Shown here one piece after another: positions 60,424-64,000 of a stretch of 64,000 bases of DNA (positions are counted from its first letter, which is position 1; each line of letters opens with the position of its first letter). A program made the translations under genes and the position numbers. The DNA is from Bilabrum cf. latius. Its lineage: Eukaryota > Bigyra: Bicosoecida > Bigyra > Bicosoecida. The notes below the pieces were generated by a model. That model was not told where the DNA came from, made no database searches, and saw only the letters and a program-made list of their open reading frames with translations. Location: the NCBI GenBank assembly GCA_965178125.1, contig OZ237750.1:1108469-1172468 (forward strand), in the 5' to 3' direction.

Positions 60424-60859
60424 TTAGGGTTAGGGTTAGGGTTTAGGGTTTATTAGGTTAGGGTTTTTAGGTTTTAGGTTTTTTTTTTTTTTTTTTTTTT
60501 TAGGGTTAGGGTTAGGGTTAGGGTTAGGGTTAGGGTTAGGGTTAGGGTTAGGGTTAGGGTTAGGGTTAGGGTTAGGGTTAGGGTTAGGGTTAGGGTTAGG
60601 GTTAGGGTTAGGGTTAGGGTTAGGGTTAGGGTTAGGGTTAGGGTTAGGGTTAGGGTTAGGGTTAGGGTTAGGGTTAGGGTTAGGGTTAGGGTTAGGGTTA
60701 GGGTTAGGGTTAGGGTTAGGGTTAGGGTTAGGGTTAGGGTTAGGGTTAGGGTTAGGGTTAGGGTTAGGGTTAGGGTTAGGGTTAGGGTTAGGGTTAGGGT
60801 TAGGGTTAGGGTTAGGGTTAGGGTTAGGGTTAGGGTTAGGGTTAGGGTTAGGGTTAGGG
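60424..60859 (+). repeat. Telomeric repeat tract 1 (interstitial)
   Basis: The tract starts with degenerate TTAGGG, TTTAGGG and TTAGG variants, then a 20-plus poly-T (60479-60500), then about 360 bp of perfect TTAGGG. The G-rich strand points to the right, as expected toward the chromosome end. Confidence 0.97.
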
Positions 60860-61972
60860 TATCTAATATAAAGTCAGGGACAGGGTCGGGGAAAAAATAT
60901 TTTCATCTTCGAATTTTGACAAAATCCTGCGGGATACGATCTCGGCAACTACAGGAGATATGAAGACCGTTCAAATTGCATTGGGACGGCCTAGGGCCAC
61001 AACATGGGGCAAATGTTCCCCAGGTTCCGTTTTTGACGCGCGGCGCCAATATTGGGCCTTGAAGATTTTCATGCTGAAATCCTGCGGGATACGATCTCGG
61101 CAACTACAGGAGATATGAAGACCGTTCAAATTGCATTGGGACGGCCTAGGGCCACAACATGGGGCAAATGTTCCCCAGGTTCCGTTTTTGACGCGCGGCG
61201 CCAATATTGGGCCTTGAAGATTTTCATGCTGAAATCCTGCGGGATACGATCTCGGCAACTACAGGAGATATGAAGACCGTTCAAATTGCATTGGGACGGC
61301 CTAGGGCCACAACATGGGGCAAATGTTCCCCAGGTTCCGTTTTTGACGCGCGGCGCCAATATTGGGCCTTGAAGATTTTCATGCTGAAATCCTGCGGGAT
61401 ACGATCTCGGCAACTACAGGAGATATGAAGACCGTTCAAATTGCATTGGGACGGCCTAGGGCCACAACATGGGGCAAATGTTCCCCAGGTTCCGTTTTTG
61501 ACGCGCGGCGCCAATATTGGGCCTTGAAGATTTTCATGCTGAAATCCTGCGGGATACGATCTCGGCAACTACAGGAGATATGAAGACCGTTCAAATTGCA
61601 TTGGGACGGCCTAGGGCCACAACATGGGGCAAATGTTCCCCAGGTTCCGTTTTTGACGCGCGGCGCCAATATTGGGCCTTGAAGATTTTCATGCTGAAAT
61701 CCTGCGGGATACGATCTCGGCAACTACAGGAGATATGAAGACCGTTCAAATTGCATTGGGACGGCCTAGGGCCACAACATGGGGCAAATGTTCCCCAGGT
61801 TCCGTTTTTGACGCGCGGCGCCAATATTGGGCCTTGAAGATTTTCATGCTGAAATCCTGCGGGATACGATCTCGGCAACTACAGGAGATATGAAGACCGT
61901 TCAAATTGCATTGGGACGGCCTAGGGCCACAACATGGGGCAAATGTTCCCCAGGTTCCGTTTTTGACGCGCG
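60860..61972. repeat. Subtelomeric 155-bp satellite array, copy 1
   Basis: After a short unique leader (TATCTAATATAAAGTCAGGG...), seven units of a 155-bp repeat follow; GAAGACCGTTCAAATTGCAT recurs every 155 bp. Each unit contains TGGGGCAAATGTTCCCCA, an inverted repeat, and GGCGCCAATATTGGGCC, which is nearly palindromic. Open frames of 73 and 95 codons in the units are repeat artefacts. The array stops at GACGCGCG. Confidence 0.95.
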
Positions 61973-62300
61973 TTAGGGTAGGGTAGGGTTAGGGTTAGGG
62001 TTAGGGTTAGGGTTAGGGTTAGGGTTAGGGTTAGGGTTAGGGTTAGGGTTAGGGTTAGGGTTAGGGTTAGGGTTAGGGTTAGGGTTAGGGTTAGGGTTAG
62101 GGTTAGGGTTAGGGTTAGGGTTAGGGTTAGGGTTAGGGTTAGGGTTAGGGTTAGGGTTAGGGTTAGGGTTAGGGTTAGGGTTAGGGTTAGGGTTAGGGTT
62201 AGGGTTAGGGTTAGGGTTAGGGTTAGGGTTAGGGTTAGGGTTAGGGTTAGGGTTAGGGTTAGGGTTAGGGTTAGGGTTAGGGTTAGGGTTAGGGTTAGGG
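61973..62300 (+). repeat. Telomeric repeat tract 2 (interstitial)
   Basis: This 328-bp tract begins with the degenerate TTAGGGTAGGGTAGGG and continues as perfect TTAGGG in the same orientation as the other tracts. Confidence 0.97.
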
Positions 62301-63413
62301 TATCTAATATAAAGTCAGGGACAGGGTCGGGGAAAAAATATTTTCATCTTCGAATTTTGACAAAATCCTGCGGGATACGATCTCGGCAACTACAGGAGAT
62401 ATGAAGACCGTTCAAATTGCATTGGGACGGCCTAGGGCCACAACATGGGGCAAATGTTCCCCAGGTTCCGTTTTTGACGCGCGGCGCCAATATTGGGCCT
62501 TGAAGATTTTCATGCTGAAATCCTGCGGGATACGATCTCGGCAACTACAGGAGATATGAAGACCGTTCAAATTGCATTGGGACGGCCTAGGGCCACAACA
62601 TGGGGCAAATGTTCCCCAGGTTCCGTTTTTGACGCGCGGCGCCAATATTGGGCCTTGAAGATTTTCATGCTGAAATCCTGCGGGATACGATCTCGGCAAC
62701 TACAGGAGATATGAAGACCGTTCAAATTGCATTGGGACGGCCTAGGGCCACAACATGGGGCAAATGTTCCCCAGGTTCCGTTTTTGACGCGCGGCGCCAA
62801 TATTGGGCCTTGAAGATTTTCATGCTGAAATCCTGCGGGATACGATCTCGGCAACTACAGGAGATATGAAGACCGTTCAAATTGCATTGGGACGGCCTAG
62901 GGCCACAACATGGGGCAAATGTTCCCCAGGTTCCGTTTTTGACGCGCGGCGCCAATATTGGGCCTTGAAGATTTTCATGCTGAAATCCTGCGGGATACGA
63001 TCTCGGCAACTACAGGAGATATGAAGACCGTTCAAATTGCATTGGGACGGCCTAGGGCCACAACATGGGGCAAATGTTCCCCAGGTTCCGTTTTTGACGC
63101 GCGGCGCCAATATTGGGCCTTGAAGATTTTCATGCTGAAATCCTGCGGGATACGATCTCGGCAACTACAGGAGATATGAAGACCGTTCAAATTGCATTGG
63201 GACGGCCTAGGGCCACAACATGGGGCAAATGTTCCCCAGGTTCCGTTTTTGACGCGCGGCGCCAATATTGGGCCTTGAAGATTTTCATGCTGAAATCCTG
63301 CGGGATACGATCTCGGCAACTACAGGAGATATGAAGACCGTTCAAATTGCATTGGGACGGCCTAGGGCCACAACATGGGGCAAATGTTCCCCAGGTTCCG
63401 TTTTTGACGCGCG
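62301..63413. repeat. Subtelomeric 155-bp satellite array, copy 2
   Basis: This is an apparently exact copy of 60860-61972: the same 1113-bp length, leader, seven units and GACGCGCG end. The two copies are offset by 1441 bp, so array plus telomeric tract was duplicated as one module. Confidence 0.95.
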
Positions 63414-64000
63414 TTAGGGTAGGGTAGGGTTAGGGTTAGGGTTAGGGTTAGGGTTAGGGTTAGGGTTAGGGTTAGGGTTAGGGTTAGGGTTAGGGTTAGG
63501 GTTAGGGTTAGGGTTAGGGTTAGGGTTAGGGTTAGGGTTAGGGTTAGGGTTAGGGTTAGGGTTAGGGTTAGGGTTAGGGTTAGGGTTAGGGTTAGGGTTA
63601 GGGTTAGGGTTAGGGTTAGGGTTAGGGTTAGGGTTAGGGTTAGGGTTAGGGTTAGGGTTAGGGTTAGGGTTAGGGTTAGGGTTAGGGTTAGGGTTAGGGT
63701 TAGGGTTAGGGTTAGGGTTAGGGTTAGGGTTAGGGTTAGGGTTAGGGTTAGGGTTAGGGTTAGGGTTAGGGTTAGGGTTAGGGTTAGGGTTAGGGTTAGG
63801 GTTAGGGTTAGGGTTAGGGTTAGGGTTAGGGTTAGGGTTAGGGTTAGGGTTAGGGTTAGGGTTAGGGTTAGGGTTAGGGTTAGGGTTAGGGTTAGGGTTA
63901 GGGTTAGGGTTAGGGTTAGGGTTAGGGTTAGGGTTAGGGTTAGGGTTAGGGTTAGGGTTAGGGTTAGGGTTAGGGTTAGGGTTTGGGTTGGGTTAGGGTT
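63414..64000 (+). repeat. Telomeric repeat tract 3 (terminal)
   Basis: About 587 bp of TTAGGG opens with the same degenerate TTAGGGTAGGGTAGGG as tract 2 and shows TTTGGG/TTGGG variants in the last 25 bases. The orientation fits the right end of a chromosome. Confidence 0.95.

Noticed and set aside
59845-60456. Long proline-rich and glycine-rich ORFs in the 64-bp minisatellite
   Set aside because: All six frames are open because the unit lacks stops; none has a start context or motif.
60903-63334. 73- and 95-codon ORFs repeated in the satellite arrays
   Set aside because: They recur with the 155-bp unit on both strands and cross unit boundaries, so they are satellite artefacts.
60860-63413. 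CRISPR-like array
   Set aside because: Units are directly abutting 155-bp tandem copies without variable spacers, in a eukaryotic subtelomere.
60424-64000. Ciliate or plant origin from telomere type
   Set aside because: The repeat is TTAGGG, not the ciliate TTGGGG/TTTTGGGG or the plant TTTAGGG. TTAGGG is too widespread to identify the lineage.

Overview
The window is the right-hand end of a eukaryotic nuclear chromosome from a gene-dense, GC-rich protist. Spliceosomal introns, mitochondrial and endomembrane genes (COX6A, AP-4 mu, VPS15, UVRAG) and a terminal (TTAGGG)n tract show this. The lineage cannot be named from the sequence alone.

The key to reading the window is its genetic code. With the standard code almost every gene breaks into short pieces, and each break is an in-frame TAG. 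Reading TAG as a sense codon, most likely glutamine, rejoins the pieces into full-length recognisable proteins in the correct frame. TAGs fall where relatives carry Gln, for example VPS15 residue 117 (the R-Q-aromatic motif) and AP-4 mu residue 84. All complete gene models end in TGA (most) or TAA (FUOM, a small membrane protein, RBM8A, VPS15), never TAG. All coordinates and lengths below use TAG = Gln.

Layout. 1-3699: a secreted repeat and coiled-coil protein, cut by the left edge. 4181-11697: SR-type splicing factor, fucose mutarotase, NCBP3-like protein, a small membrane protein, a TMC-like multipass protein, RBM8A/Y14. 11818-22521: an intronless 3567-residue VPS15. 22585-28491: PTEN, a Nudix protein, a three-KH RNA-binding protein. 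28871-37286: SmB, COX6A, a mitochondrial membrane protein, UVRAG/VPS38, and a DXD glycosyltransferase whose ATG overlaps the UVRAG stop. 37419-43171: pterin dehydratase, AP-4 mu, DBR1, a SEL1-repeat protein. 43416-59372: a type II membrane protein, an EF-hand protein, a 2276-residue alpha-solenoid protein, MCM10. 59906-64000: a 64-bp minisatellite, then telomeric repeats alternating with two identical arrays of a 155-bp satellite.

Themes. PI3P/PI3K biology (VPS15 and UVRAG belong to one complex; PTEN opposes class I PI3K) and pre-mRNA processing (SR protein, Y14, SmB, DBR1, NCBP3-like and KH proteins) are both prominent. Introns are short (about 43-260 nt), mostly GTGAG or GTAAG at the 5' end, and nearly always end in CGCAG. 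Intergenic gaps are commonly 60-250 bp.
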